From Romanomermis culicivorax (taxonomy: Eukaryota; Nematoda; Enoplea; Mermithida; Mermithidae), in NCBI GenBank assembly GCA_963922205.1, contig CAWUHX010000147.1, forward strand, positions 620,001 through 684,000: a stretch of DNA of 64,000 bases. The letters are read 5' to 3'. Position 1 is the stretch's first letter. Each line of letters starts with the position of its first letter. The position numbers and the translations under genes were made by a program. The notes beneath the pieces are model-generated. The model made no database searches and was not told where the DNA came from. It was given only the letters and a program-made list of their open reading frames with translations. Positions 10,226 through 22,337 of this stretch are shown here, piece after piece.

Positions 10226-13200
10226 TGTTTCTCACAGTGGAAAAAAATTTATATGGTGTGCACAGTACTATTACAAAGTGCAGCTGCCACTTCTCCTCTT
10301 TTTTGGGGTTGGTTTCTTGAAGCAGACAAAAATCTGGTCAGAGAAGTAAGTTCGTCAAGCATTCATTGAAGAAATTTTGAAAATGTCATTTTTTAGCCAG
10401 TTCACTGCTGGTTTTCATGCCCAATTGAGGGGTAAAGGGGAAGAGCTGATGGAAATACCCGTTACATTGTAGCTACATAATGTTCAGCATGGCAGTCATG
10501 ACTGATGAAATAGGCTGATTCCAAAGATGTTCAAGCCAACCTTTGCAAATAAATTTCCACACTGTAGAAACCAAAGAAATTTGACATCATTTAGCCAGGT
10601 AAATTTACAAAATTCATAGTGCATAATAGAATAAGTTTGTACCCACAAACTCAAATCTCTCCCTGCTTCCTCATGATGAGTCTAAAAAACTTTATCTTAT
10701 TATATTAGAAAAACAGAAGATGTCTCAGATGTAAATGTTTCTTCTTAATCAATGGAGTTGGAGGAAGATAAAATCAGTAGGGAAACTGTTCACAGGAGAG
10801 AGCCAGTATTTGGTATTGATGCCCGTGCTTCCCTGAACCTGTCTCAAAATTTCGAATGACTCCTCAGCCAAGGATGAGGAGTCAAAAATAGATATCATGC
10901 AATTCAAGAAACACATGGCTAAAACTTGGAATCACACTTTAAAACTAGTATATGATTTACTTACAAAATTTCTATTTATAAACTTACCCTTTAACTGCCA
11001 TATTCCAAAATAAAACCTTGTTCATACAGCCTAAACCATGTGCCCAATGTGCACACTAGAATAATAATAAGTGGAAAAAGATGAATGAGGGCAACCAATT
11101 TTCACTGACTAAAATAAGAAACACATGTTCTACAGTAGGAAAGACCCTCATTCAGTTTAGTGAATGTTATGAGAAAAGGCTTTTCCTGACCAAAAGTGGT
11201 TTTTCAGGCTGAACATTCCAAGCTATGAGCTGGGTCCAAGATGCAAAATTTTGAAATGTAGAGCTTATCATAATTTCATTAATTGTGGGTAAGTAAAACC
11301 TGGAATGGCACATCAGTTGATTGATTGAACAATGAACAGACATAGTATCACTCACTGCTTTAGATCAATCACATGCTCTGTTCTAAAGGAGGGCAATACA
11401 TTGATTGTAACAATGTGATTGCATTTGAGCTGCACAAAGAAATTTCAACAACTACACTTTTAGATCTGGATATTGGGATAGTGCTCACTCAAACACAAAG
11501 TCACATGATTGCGCAAGGAGAGGAATTATTTCACCCTGATCTCTAATAAGAAGATATAGAACTCTTTTTGTGCTGTTTCAGATTCTACCCTTTTGACACT
11601 TGGCCAGGATCAGGAAACAACAGGGCTGTTACAGTTGAGAATTGGGCCTGCTTCGAAAATTTGACCCAGCTATTTAGGCCACATGTCAAAATGAAATTTT
11701 ATGCTTGTTGTGCATGTGATAAATGCAAACATAATGATGATTTCTTGTTTTATTTATTATAGATAAATTGTTGTTGGAATTTTTCTGAGTAAAACTGGAA
11801 TGCAGGAACAGAGAAACATATTTTAATCAACAAAAACTTACAACCCTTTACAATAAATCATCATTCAAAATGACTTGATGCAATAATGACAAGTTGTGAT
11901 TATACAGCATGTGAGTTTGATGCAATTTTTTCATTAAAACATTGACCATCAAAATGATAAAGTTAATGACGAAAACCATAAAAAACACCATCATCATCCT
12001 AAAATTTTTAAAATTAGCACTTTTGTAAGTACTAACAGAAGAATGGAGACTTCAACAAGGATTAAAACTAAAATCACTCTAACAAAAGCTATTTTTCACT
12101 GTTGTCTGTAGCACAAAACTTTCAAAGGACAAAAATCATCAATAAATACATTTATACAACAAGGTTTGGTTCATAAAGATTGTCCAAAACAGAATTCCCT
12201 GACTTTATTGAGGTTCCAAAAATTTTTTATATATAAAACTATAGAATCATCTTTGTATGTTTTTGCCAAAGAAAGAATCCATGACACAAACAGTTCTCTT
12301 TTGCTTTGGATGATTTGGAGGCCAAAATTTCATTTATATAACATTTACAACAAACCAAAATCTTTAACTTCGATTTTTTTTTCTAAATTTAAAATAATTT
12401 AAAGTTTTTATATAGAAACTTAAATTTTCAAGGTTTAATTCAAATTGGTAAATAATTGTTATGCATAGTGAAAAAATGTTCTACATGAAAGGTAACGACA
12501 ATTTTTTTGAAATGGCCCTTCCTGTATTTCATACTTCATTGTGACATTGAAATTAATGTTGCTACCAAAATCTGGACATCGGCACTTCAGAGAACTGAAC
12601 GTCACTGTAGCTGCCCCGAAATATTCTAATGCAGCATTTAGTTTGAAACCAAAACAAATTTTTGCCACACCTTTGAAAAAATGGTTAAGAAGAGAAATAA
12701 ATAGTGAAATTGCATGTTTCATTTTTCAGAAAAAAAAAATTTTTTTTTGCTGACATTTTCTAAAAAAGCGAAAATCAAATAGAATTTGAACAATGACAAT
12801 TTGGAAGTGAGAAAATAAGAAAAATCGTGAAATCTCCAGAACTACAGTACAAATGAATTGAGCCATTAGTGAATGTGAAAACACAAACACTATTCAGTAT
12901 AAACTACATTTCAACATAGATAGAATACTAAGATTAAGAACACAAACATAAAAGTGTGGAAGCATTTTTACTTGCAAATTTCGAATATATTGCAAATGCT
13001 ACTAGAAGTTATATAAATATTCACAAATTATGAAATGAAATGCATGTTTGATATGTGCATCAATGAATTCGATCCAAGGACAGTTCAATTTCTCTGACAT
13101 TTACATGTGCTGAGTAGACTGTTCCTAAAGTGCTTATAGTCTCTTTCTTAAGAAATGCTTCCAAAACAGAAAAGTGAAATCATTTACATAGTACTCTTAT

Positions 13201-13985
13201 TATAAAATTTTAAATGTCTTAGACCTGAGGTCAGTATGAAGAAAAACTTCCAATCCCTTACAACATATTGTTTATCATAAAATCGTGAAATCTGAAATAC
13301 TAACTTGCTTTCCACTCTCATTTATGTAGAAGCTTGAAAAACAGACTAAAGATGTATCATTTATTCTGCTATTTATCATGTATTATGCAGCAATTGACTT
13401 TATAAATAGACCACACCATCCTCTTTTATCAGCCTCTGTAGAGAAAATATCTAGTTACCATACCATTGAACTTTTAGATAAAAAAAAGATTTTGCTGGTT
13501 TAGAGGATTTTGAAAAAAGATTCTATTTTGCAGAGCCCATCTTTATGTATTTGAGAGCAGATTTATGCATATTTTTGAGCAGATTATTTCCAAGGGAACT
13601 TAATTGAATTAGACATTTTGGAGTTTGAAGATTCAGACTGCAAGGCTCCATAAACATCCCTCATTACAGTAAGTTACACACATTTTAAATGACAATTCCT
13701 ATTCCATGGATAATTTGCTTTTAGTGACAAAAAAAGAGATAGATATGAAAATTGGGCTAAAAACATGATGGTTTTTTGTTGCCCTTCTGATTGGTATATC
13801 GTATGTTGCGCCTCTGTCTAAATCAAAGTGTATTGTAATCATTTCCTAGGTCAATATGAAGTCACCAGCATCATTCCAAAATAATGATGTAAACAGTTTC
13901 ATTGAGATACTTTTCAAACAAAGGCCATAAATCTAATTTTGATGGCTAAAAAATTATAATACTGCATCCATTCACCTCAAAGCTC
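10226..13985. other. Long AT-rich stretch, no supported gene
   Basis: No recognisable protein motif, RNA gene or element ends. Open stretches at 10175-10369, 11568-11762, 12166-12402 and 12459-12753 are short and show no family signature. Confidence 0.5.
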
Positions 13986-13989
13986 ACAA

Positions 13990-15143
13990 AGATTGTCTGT
14001 GAAGTTAATGCAAATCTGGCTAAAGATCAAGCACATGCATCTTGGAATGATTGGTCAGACTATTTCTTCTTTGGTAGCCCCGTTACCATAGATGGAGTAC
14101 TAACCTCCACCCTGAATTTGATACAACATACATCAGCATTCACAGCTGCTCCAAACATAGTACAACTTCAGTCAGAAGACAGTCGATTGTGCAACACAAA
14201 TAAGCTGGTTGTGCAAAACAGGCAACTAATTATTTGTCAACTCATATCATACAAAGAGCCACAAGGACAGTACAAAGTAGTTGAAGAAATTCCTATATGG
14301 AATCTACCACAAATACAACCTGTTGTTCAACACTATGAAGGCTCACTATGGATGCAGAAGATTATGTCTTACCCAAGCCATCACCATGAATGGAAAAGGA
14401 AAAGGTTCTTGAAACCTTAGAGACTATTTGTTTTATCACCCAGACATCAGACTCGTGAAAACAAACTCATTAATGCCATTCTAGAAGTAATACACAAAAT
14501 CAACTCTTTGGATGACCATCACTAAGACAAACAAAAGCTACAAGAGCAGGAAACAAATCAAGTGTCATTAGATACATCCAAATTACATGGTAATAACATT
14601 TATTATCTTATGGATTTAATGTCATGCATTGTGTTGTGTTCTCTTAAGAGGCCTGTAATATCTGATGATGAAAAATTCATATTGGGGAAATTCCCTTCAA
14701 ATCATTTGGGCCAGCATAAATATAGTGAAAGATGCAAAATAGTAAATCATACTGGGAAAAATACATTATTTAATCAATGTGGTCATATTTTCAAGTTCAC
14801 ATTATTTCTACTGCTGTTCATCCCTTTTAATCGATTGAAGTTTTGCAATGCTTATCAAATATGTGGATCTACTAGAATGCCATGGAAGTAATCAGAGAAA
14901 TTGAGTGTGAACCACCAGAAAATATAAAACTTTTTCCTAACAATATTACAGTTGCAGTTTACATCCCAAGAGTGGAACCACACTCCATTATGGCTTAAAG
15001 ATGTAGTAAGAGATCTTGAACTGTTTGCACTACCACAGGATTCTATGGGAAGAAATCTATCACAATCAAAAATTCTAATTTTCTCTATATTTTTCCAAAC
15101 TGGTGTTTCCCTATGCACTTTCTTGGACTCCGGGTTTTTTTGA
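13990..15143 (+). pseudogene. Envelope-like retroelement fragment
   Basis: An open stretch (about 13990-14420) of unknown identity is followed, after stops, by 14562-14891. That part ends in a hydrophobic segment (FKFTLFLLLFIPF) and then YQICG. The YQICG segment and the next ~50 codons, after frame changes, match the start of the env-like gene at 27.4 kb: hydrophobic leader, YQICG(A/S), basic stretch, PP.NI, then a V.VY.P.V motif. DNA identity includes TATCAAATATGTGG in both. The two loci therefore carry related envelope-type ectodomains. The upstream part could be pol C-terminus or env; I cannot decide. Broken by several stops. Confidence 0.5.
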
Positions 15144-16806
15144 GTTTCCTGTCAAAAACAAAGAATTTTTTTCCTATTTCTGACTTCAAAGTGTTTCGAT
15201 TCTTGTTTCCCTATTTTATCCTATTTGCTGTTGCTCACATACACCTTATGTAGTCGATTTAAAAGTTTTTCTTCTTTTCTTATATCCTCAGATGGAAGAA
15301 AACTTCTCGAGTTTATGTAATTAAAATATTTAATTTTTTTTAACAATCCACATGATCTTGAATGTTGCAGATATTAACATTTATGGTCAGCAATAACTAA
15401 TAGAGATTTCCTTTTGAATCATTATTCAAATTGCATTATTAAACTTTTCAGCCACAAAACTATCAAAGAATTGCAAAAAAATTAAGTTCGTTAAAAATAA
15501 ATAGTTTTCTGTTTATTTTTAAACAGAAAAATTTTTTGTGCTATTGACACAACTTTTTTGACCTCTCCTGCTATTTGGAACAAATCAAGATTCATTACTT
15601 TAACTCTTAGCTCTTTGTTTTAATGTAATCATTTATTTTTCAGAATCATATATATGAAAATTACTGATTATTTCGAGAAACCTCTTTTTTCTTAAATTGC
15701 ACCTATGAAAATAGAATTAATGATTTGGAACCAACTGAATCTGAGATTCTGTGCTACGACTATCAATCAAAATGATATTCTACATATATTGACAGTTTAG
15801 CTGATCCACCTCTTTCTGCTGATGAGAACAACATGGATAATTCAAATTTAATATTGGCTTCTTCCAGAAATGCTCATGTGGGTGACCCCAAGGAACTCGA
15901 TTGACTTTCCAAAATGAATATAGTAAGCAGTTTCCTTGGTCAATTGAACTTGGTGAGAATGAAGAAAAATGTTCAATATGTGCTAGAAACTAATTGAATT
16001 CCAAGAATGATCAGTGAAGCTCAAAATTGATTCTAGTGCTTTATTCAACCATATACAACAGGCAGGAAACATCATGAGAATCTGCTCATTGCCTCTATGC
16101 AGAGGAATCTCATTACTTCTATAGAAACTGCCTGTACAAAAGCAGAAGAATATGTTGAAGTAAATTACTCAGGTCCTTTAAAAATAAAACTGGAAGAAAA
16201 TAGATAATAAAAATATTGGGTATGTCTTTTTACATGCTACATACTAGCAGACCAGAGCACACAAAGGGTGCCACCAATTGTTGAGGCAATAGGCCTGCCT
16301 GGAAAAAACAACAGAAGTAGTATGTATGAATCCTCTGGTTTAGAATTGACCTCATCCCATTAGGGTTGTCAAATTCACCAGAGAAGTCCCAGGAAATTAA
16401 AAAGTAAATGCACTTGGATGTTCAGTCAGTAATCAGGGACGTTGCCACTGATCAACAAATGCCTTGAAATTACTGGGTAAAAAGCTGTATATAAAAGCTG
16501 AAGCTGTGCATGTGTAGTAAATTTTTTTCCTGTGGTGGGTGTACAGATTTCTCAATTTTCTTGTGACTTTTGAGACATATTTATTTCAATTCATTTACAA
16601 AAAAATATACAAAATTGAGAGGAGAACATTCAATATTTTATCACTAAGATGTGGAATATATTCTCAAGACTTCTCAACTAACAGGACAGCTGGTGCATTT
16701 CATATTGCATGAATTGTAGAGTTGATTCAATATCTAGATTGCAAAGGAAATTTTGGGTCAGAAATATGAAGAAAACATCCTTTAATTTGACTACAGTGCT
16801 TGAGAT
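15144..16806. other. No supported gene; possible zinc-finger scrap
   Basis: Mostly AT-rich non-coding. At 15915-15998 (plus) a short frame reads EYSKQFPWSIELGENEEKCS followed by an ICAR-like pair, resembling the N-terminal zinc finger of some hAT-derived proteins. It is too short for a firm call. Confidence 0.35.
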
Positions 16807-17886
16807 CTATTCTTTGCCAAGCGGTACACCAAAGGTTCTGATCATCTCGATGAGGCTGTCAATTGATTCAGTTCCCTGAAAAGTTATATAATCTAAGCCA
16901 TACACAGACTTCCTTGTAAGAGCAGTGCAAAAGCCGAGGATTCGCAGTGAAGAGCATTGGCTCATAATTAAATGATCTTCATTCCTCTCCTCAAGGAATT
17001 TCTTGTATAACATTACAATTCTTTTATTGATCATGCTTTGCATCATTTCCAGAATATCGACATTTTCACCAGATGAAAGTGTAGCAGTTGAAGTTCCAAA
17101 TGGCAACTCCGACATGATATGGGGTGATGTAATGAAGGAAATGAAGCTGTTGACTTTCTGTGGTTCATATCGGATTTGCTGTACCTCAGGCTTTGTTAGT
17201 GTACCACTTCCATCCTTCCTTGCCAAAAACCTGGATGTTCTGTAGTAGTGTATGCTTACACCGGGTAAATACATTTGGATTTCACCAAAAGAAACATAAG
17301 GTGTCACCATTGCCAGGCAATGCTTTCCGATAGATGGTGACTGGCCATTGCGGAAGCATTCTGCAATTGTATGGCCATTGCGGAAGCATTCTGCAATTGT
17401 CTCCATTATTCTTGATAGCTTATAATTCTCTCCTTGTAGCCAAGTTGAAGTATGTTCTTTACAGACATACTTTTGCAATTCCCCCGCTGCATCAGAGGCT
17501 AAGGATGTAAATACTAGCCTCATAAATGAAGCTGCTGCTGCAGAGTATCTGAGTTTTGTAGCCTCAGAAAGATGGTGAAAATTATTGGTGAAGAGAATGT
17601 TTGATATTTTAGCCTCTTCAGCAATGGCAGACTTCTTTACAATCCCCACACTAAATCCTTGAGACGATGAAGGCGTTTCATCTGCATCACTGGTGAAATA
17701 AAAACCTTCATCACTTTTTGAGCATACAGATGTCTTCTTCAAACTGGGTGATTCAGCCAATGTTTTCATCAGAGATGGACGAAGGCAATATCCTTTATCT
17801 GAACTTAGGGTCTCTACTGAGAGAATGAATTTCTGCATGACAATGACATGAATGTAGGTTGAAACTAGACTCAAGTTTTTATACAT
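16807..17886 (-). CDS. Unknown protein, 359-codon ORF
   Basis: One of the longest uninterrupted reading frames in the window that is not clearly part of a mobile element. I do not recognise the family. The N-terminal ~100 residues are Ser/Lys-rich. The middle has a 10-residue in-frame direct duplication (TIAECFRNGH/TIAECFRNGQ), from a 30-bp DNA repeat at 17342-17371 and 17372-17401. The C-terminus has a compact segment SSLRILGFCTALTRKSVYGL. No signal peptide or membrane segment is visible. The start is uncertain: the frame opens just downstream of a palindromic repeat, and the gene may be the 3' exon of a longer one including 18472-18816. It could be a host gene or part of an uncharacterised element. 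Confidence 0.5.
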   Translation of the reverse strand: MYKNLSLVSTYIHVIVMQKFILSVETLSSDKGYCLRPSLMKTLAESPSLKKTSVCSKSDEGFYFTSDADETPSSSQGFSVGIVKKSAIAEEAKISNILFTNNFHHLSEATKLRYSAAAASFMRLVFTSLASDAAGELQKYVCKEHTSTWLQGENYKLSRIMETIAECFRNGHTIAECFRNGQSPSIGKHCLAMVTPYVSFGEIQMYLPGVSIHYYRTSRFLARKDGSGTLTKPEVQQIRYEPQKVNSFISFITSPHIMSELPFGTSTATLSSGENVDILEMMQSMINKRIVMLYKKFLEERNEDHLIMSQCSSLRILGFCTALTRKSVYGLDYITFQGTESIDSLIEMIRTFGVPLGKE

Positions 17887-17887
17887 A

Positions 17888-17972
17888 AATTTTGTGTCAA
17901 TTTTATTCTGAATAAAATTGACACAAAATTATTTCATTTTATTCTGGATAAAATTGACACAACATTATTTCA
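17888..17972. repeat. Perfect inverted repeat plus 36-bp tandem repeat
   Basis: 17888-17907 is the exact reverse complement of 17911-17930, giving a 20-bp stem with a 3-bp loop (core GTGTCAATTTTATT). The block 17901-17936 is repeated as 17937-17972 with two mismatches. It sits immediately upstream of the 359-codon minus-strand ORF, so it could be a regulatory hairpin or the footprint of a small element. Confidence 0.8.
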
Positions 17973-18471
17973 TGTAACTGGATCAAGTCAAAACTACTAC
18001 TTCAAGTGGTGTGGTGATACTAGTAAAGCCTAGTAAAATTAGATCACAACAATAAAAAGCAATTTTTCATAGACAACTTATGCCATAACAGAGAAATGTT
18101 GATCATTGATATTCTTGAACATTCATAATTATGCAAAATATCATGAAGAAGGGTCCCATAATGCTGCAAAATATATAGTTGATAAATTAAACTTACAACA
18201 ATGTGCTCAGCTAGATGTTCTGTGACAACATTTTGATGGATTTGGCATAGTGCTAGAAAAACGATACAATGCGACTCTTCATATTTCACAACTGTGTCAA
18301 AATGATCTTACGTGTTCCAACTGCTACCAATTTGTTCTTCATTTCAAAAATGGCTTCAGATTGATCTCATGACAAGCAAGCTCAATCAGTAGCCTTGGTT
18401 GCCGTAGAGTGGTACCTTATGCCTGGTGGTGGTGGAAAACTGCAAGCTGTAAATATGGTCCCTCCTCGACC

Positions 18472-18860
18472 TCATCTCAAGTTTTTGAAAATTTCATTTT
18501 GTCCAAGTTCTTTCAAATGTTTGCCACAAACAAAAGTTTGTCTCATATTCACTTCACTCAAATCAAATACAGCATTTCCTCTTGCTAGTATCAGTTCCTC
18601 TTCTGTTTCCACTCCGGGTGCATAGGGATATGAATCTGATATGATCATATTTGCTAATTCCGACAATGGATAGAGTAAAGCTTCATCATCAATAGTACCA
18701 CATCTTCCCTGATTATGTATACTAGCTTCCATGAAACATGCTTGAACTGGTACAATGTTTGAAGTAGCTTCTATCACTTGATTTTCCCTGCTTTCAATTG
18801 TAAGTGTTGTTGCCACATTTGATGATGGTACTCTTGTCGTGGTTTAAATGATCGGGTGTC
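18472..18860 (-). CDS. Unknown exon(s), same strand as 16.8-kb ORF
   Basis: A 114-codon open stretch with an acidic, well-balanced composition unlike the surrounding AT noise (motifs QACFMEASIHNQGRCGTIDD, ILARGNAVFDLSEV, CGKHLKELG). I recognise no family. A possible upstream exon starts after an acceptor (TTTTTCAG) near 18940 but is in a different frame, so splicing cannot be settled by eye. The open stretch begins at a GTG, so the true start is upstream or the region is an internal exon. It may belong with the ORF at 16807-17886. Confidence 0.4.
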
Positions 18861-19379
18861 CTCTCTTATGCAAAGCTTCTTCTGCATTGGCTGTTGCGAA
18901 GCTGGATCATTCACATTTTGTCCTGCTTCTGAAAAATTGAGAAAATTGACTGTACTTGATGTTCAACACAATGTCTTCTGTTTACTCATAATCTAGACGA
19001 AATAGAATGAATTTATCTATGCTTTGCTTGTACTCTTAATGACCATTTTCTAGATATTGGTAATTATCAGGATCTGTGCTTTTTTCCAAAAATATAGCAG
19101 AAGTATGTATTTGTCTTGGATACATCAAACATGATTTTTACCATACATATTTGGACTTACTCACCTAATATGGCATGATTCTGGAAGTTCTGAATAGTTT
19201 GATCCCGCTCTTCGGCTATCACTTTCATGGGAAAATGCAGGAACTTCAACTGAAGGCCCTGTTTTCAACTGAAGGCTCTGTTTTGATTGTCCATGTGCAA
19301 CTTTGTTGATGATAAGTTGAAATGACTTCCAATGTAGAATGTGGTTCCTGAACAGTCATTTAGGCAGCCAGGTGTGGGT

Positions 19380-20091
19380 GTTCCAAGCTGCAGTGGATTG
19401 ATGTTGGGGCATTAGTTAGCTGAGATATTGCATCGATTCAATGAATAATCAATATGCCCACTAATGTCCAATTCTCGAAAAATTCAGCAACTTGGAATCA
19501 ATGAATTACATGGTTTCATGAAAAGTTTGTCAAATGAATCACACCACAAATATGGTGCTTGACGACCAAAAACAACCACATCTACAACAATTGATGAAAG
19601 TACATCCAGAGAAAATTTGTCTAACAAAGGAGTAGGGCGCCACGGTCGAATTTCGAAAAACTGTTTCATCAATGCTGCATCTGATGTTTGAACCAGTGCA
19701 ATGGCTAAGGGAAAGCTATTTCCACTTTCAATCACGCCAATTCGACGATCATTGTATATGTTGTACTGTATGTATACATATCGAGTTTCGAGCAGCATGT
19801 CTGGTGATATAGTGTTATCACCAATTACAAAGTATGAGCTAGAAAAATGATAGCCCGATAAATTTGTGAATAAAATAATGCGTGGCCTTGGATCTGATCA
19901 TTCAGCTGGCTTGATTATTAATAGTAATTATCTAAGAATTTATGTGCTTTCTGGGAACTGTCATAATACAATTCAATATATTCACCAGTTTCAGGGTAGT
20001 TTGAAGAACACAAATTGATTTCACTAATCCAAACTGGAGACAGGTCAGAAAGCACTGGCAAAATGAAAATAGTGGCAAGTAATAAGAGCAT
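19380..20091 (-). pseudogene. Secreted lamin-tail-like domain protein, decayed
   Basis: From an ATG at 20089-20091 the frame begins with a signal-peptide-like stretch (MLLLLATIFILPVLSDL). Next come VWISEIN and GEYIELYY, then LDNYY, and after a one-base frame change and a stop SGYHFSSSYFVIGDN. Later come VVDVVVFGRQAPYL and, after another stop, SLNRCN and TPTPGCLN. That order (SEIN..EYIELY, GYFVIG-like, D.VV.G, S.SRC..., TPG..N) matches extracellular lamin-tail-like domain proteins of animals. The frameshift near 19925 and two in-frame stops suggest a pseudogene, unless unrecognised introns explain them. A possible splice donor (TTAG/GTGAGTAAG) follows near 19165. Confidence 0.5.
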
Positions 20092-20449
20092 TACTGAATC
20101 TGATATATACGGTGTGTTTAATAAAATATCAGCATCCCTCATAAGCAAAAGAATCATTCCATTCAGCAATTAATATAATCCCAGGAAATAATACCCTATA
20201 GACCAGTATGCCAAAAAATGAACTTCATCTCCATCAATAAGTAAACTGAACAATCAAGGTTAGAAATTTTTAAAAACAAAATATTTTTCATTGGTCCAAT
20301 TTTTTGCTTATGATAGGTTGTTTATAGTTTATGAACAAAAAAGTAAAAAACTGGTCCAGCAGAATGTAAGTTTTGACATCACTTTCAGCACATTTACTCC
20401 CTATGCTTCTTATTATATCTTTCTAGTATCGAGATACTGAACTGACTTC

Positions 20450-21340
20450 ATTAACAAGTGCAAAAAGCTAAATGCAAAAAAACGAAAAAAATAAGTGATT
20501 TTCGAGCAATTTTCAGGGTTTTGCTTTCTATGGATCTCTGTAGCTTCTCAAGGGGTATTCAAATCGTGATGCTGCTTTCACAGCTACTGTAGGAATGCAT
20601 GAATAAAAGAATAAAAAGATAAAACTCTGCAGCATGGTAGGTGAAGGTGCTTGGGAGTGCCTCTGAGCAAGATTTTTCTTCATTTTCGCTCATAATTTTA
20701 GACTGTTCAAACTTTCTTGCAGAGTGTAAAATGTTTGCTAGTGAAACAATTAATACATCAAACTATAGTCTCTTAGTTATTTGATAATCCTACGGTATAG
20801 GTAATAAATATATCACAAGGGGTAGACAAGGGCTACTTGGCAAATACAAAGATTTCTACCAAATTTTCATGAGTATGCCTTCTTGAGAGCAGTGCAGCTC
20901 CCAAAACGGTAGAAAAATTTTGATAAAAATTTAACCAAAGCTGTAAAAATGGATGGGCTACATAATACGAAAATAAAATTCTGCAGCTTCCAATGGGAAG
21001 GTGCATGGGAGTGCCCATAAACGAAATTTTTTCAATTTGGTCGGCTCATTTGTGACACTTTAAACTTTATGAAAAAGTGTAATATGCAATTATTTACTGT
21101 AAATAATACATCAAAAGAGAGCTTATTCTCTCCCATACAAAATGAATATTCATCCATCAAATAAGATTGAACGGATCTCGAAATATCACTTGCCTAGCAA
21201 GACCACTAAAAAATGCAAAAAAATCATCGATTTTCACACTTTGGCATACTGTAGCAGTGCGAATTTTTGTTTACAAGCAAGACCAGTGGTACCATGAAAC
21301 TCAGTGCACAAAACTACCCAAAATATCTGATTTTGAGGTA
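20450..21340. repeat. Degenerate ~358-bp direct repeat
   Basis: The segment CTGCAGCATGGTAGGTGAAGGTGC..GGGAGTGCC at about 20626 recurs as CTGCAGCTTCCAATGGGAAGGTGC..GGGAGTGCC at about 20984, with matching flanks (TAATACATCAAA downstream, AATGCAAAAAA upstream). At least two diverged units are present, possibly part of a third. Non-coding. Confidence 0.5.
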
Positions 21341-22330
21341 TGATTAATCTTCAACTTATCATAGGCCTATTTAAAAAAATGTAGAATCTCTCAGAAATCA
21401 TGTCTTAAAATCTTTTCCAGCTTTTTACATAAAAATATTTCTCTTAATTAAAAATGGTCGGTTTTTCATGATTTTCCAAAAAATTTTGATAATTTGACAA
21501 GACCTGCTAGTTCTTGCTTAAAAATTGACTTTTTAAGTAAAAAATGCCTAAATTTTGACTAAACGTGACAAAATATTGACAAACATGTCAAAATTTGTGA
21601 AAAAGTTCATGGAGATAGATCATTAATTTTTTGTTAACCAGAGGGTGGCCAGGTGCAGGATTTACCTAGCACCACCCTACTATGTGCATCTATGCACCTG
21701 CCTGACTGACAATTCATATTGTGAATCAAGTATTATTTTATTTCAGCAAAACTTGTTGTGGAAAATTTGGCGCCTCTGCCAAAGTTGATAAAGTTGAAGA
21801 CATGTACCAAGCCTATGGAAGTTCTATGTAAAGCCCATGAAGATCTTGAGTAAGAAAATGAAAATTTTAGTTGAATTGTTGTTTATTTCTTATATTAAAT
21901 CAGTACTTCAAAAAATGTGCTCAGCCAAAACCTAACTTATACAAAAACTTTGGGTTCATGTATGGCAAAAAGCAGAGGAGACAGTTTTTTAATAAATGAC
22001 ATTTTACTCACAAATTGTCACGTTCAACCAAGAATGTTTCATTTTTGTAATTGAAAGTGCTAAAAAAATTACTTTTTTTCCAAAAAAATTAGGGCTAGTG
22101 CAAAATTTTATTAATCTGGGTAAAAAGGTTAGTTTGCAAAGGTTCAGACATTTCTAAAAGTCATTTCTACATAAATTCAAGGGAAACTTTTTCTAAAAAT
22201 GTCTACTAAATGCAATTTTCCTTCTATGGTACAGTACCACTATCTGTTGTAAATGAGCAAATTTTTCTCGAACGTCTTTAGCAGCAGTAGACAAGTTTGT
22301 TGAACAAATTCGTTTCATTTTAATTTTTAA
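21341..22330. other. Non-coding stretch with a PBS-like motif
   Basis: No gene seen. At about 21766, TTTGGCGCCTCTGCCAAAG resembles the primer-binding sites of the LTR elements at 24.7, 32.6 and 33.5 kb, so the end of a further LTR may lie here. I found no matching internal region. Confidence 0.35.
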
Positions 22331-22337
22331 TAAATCA

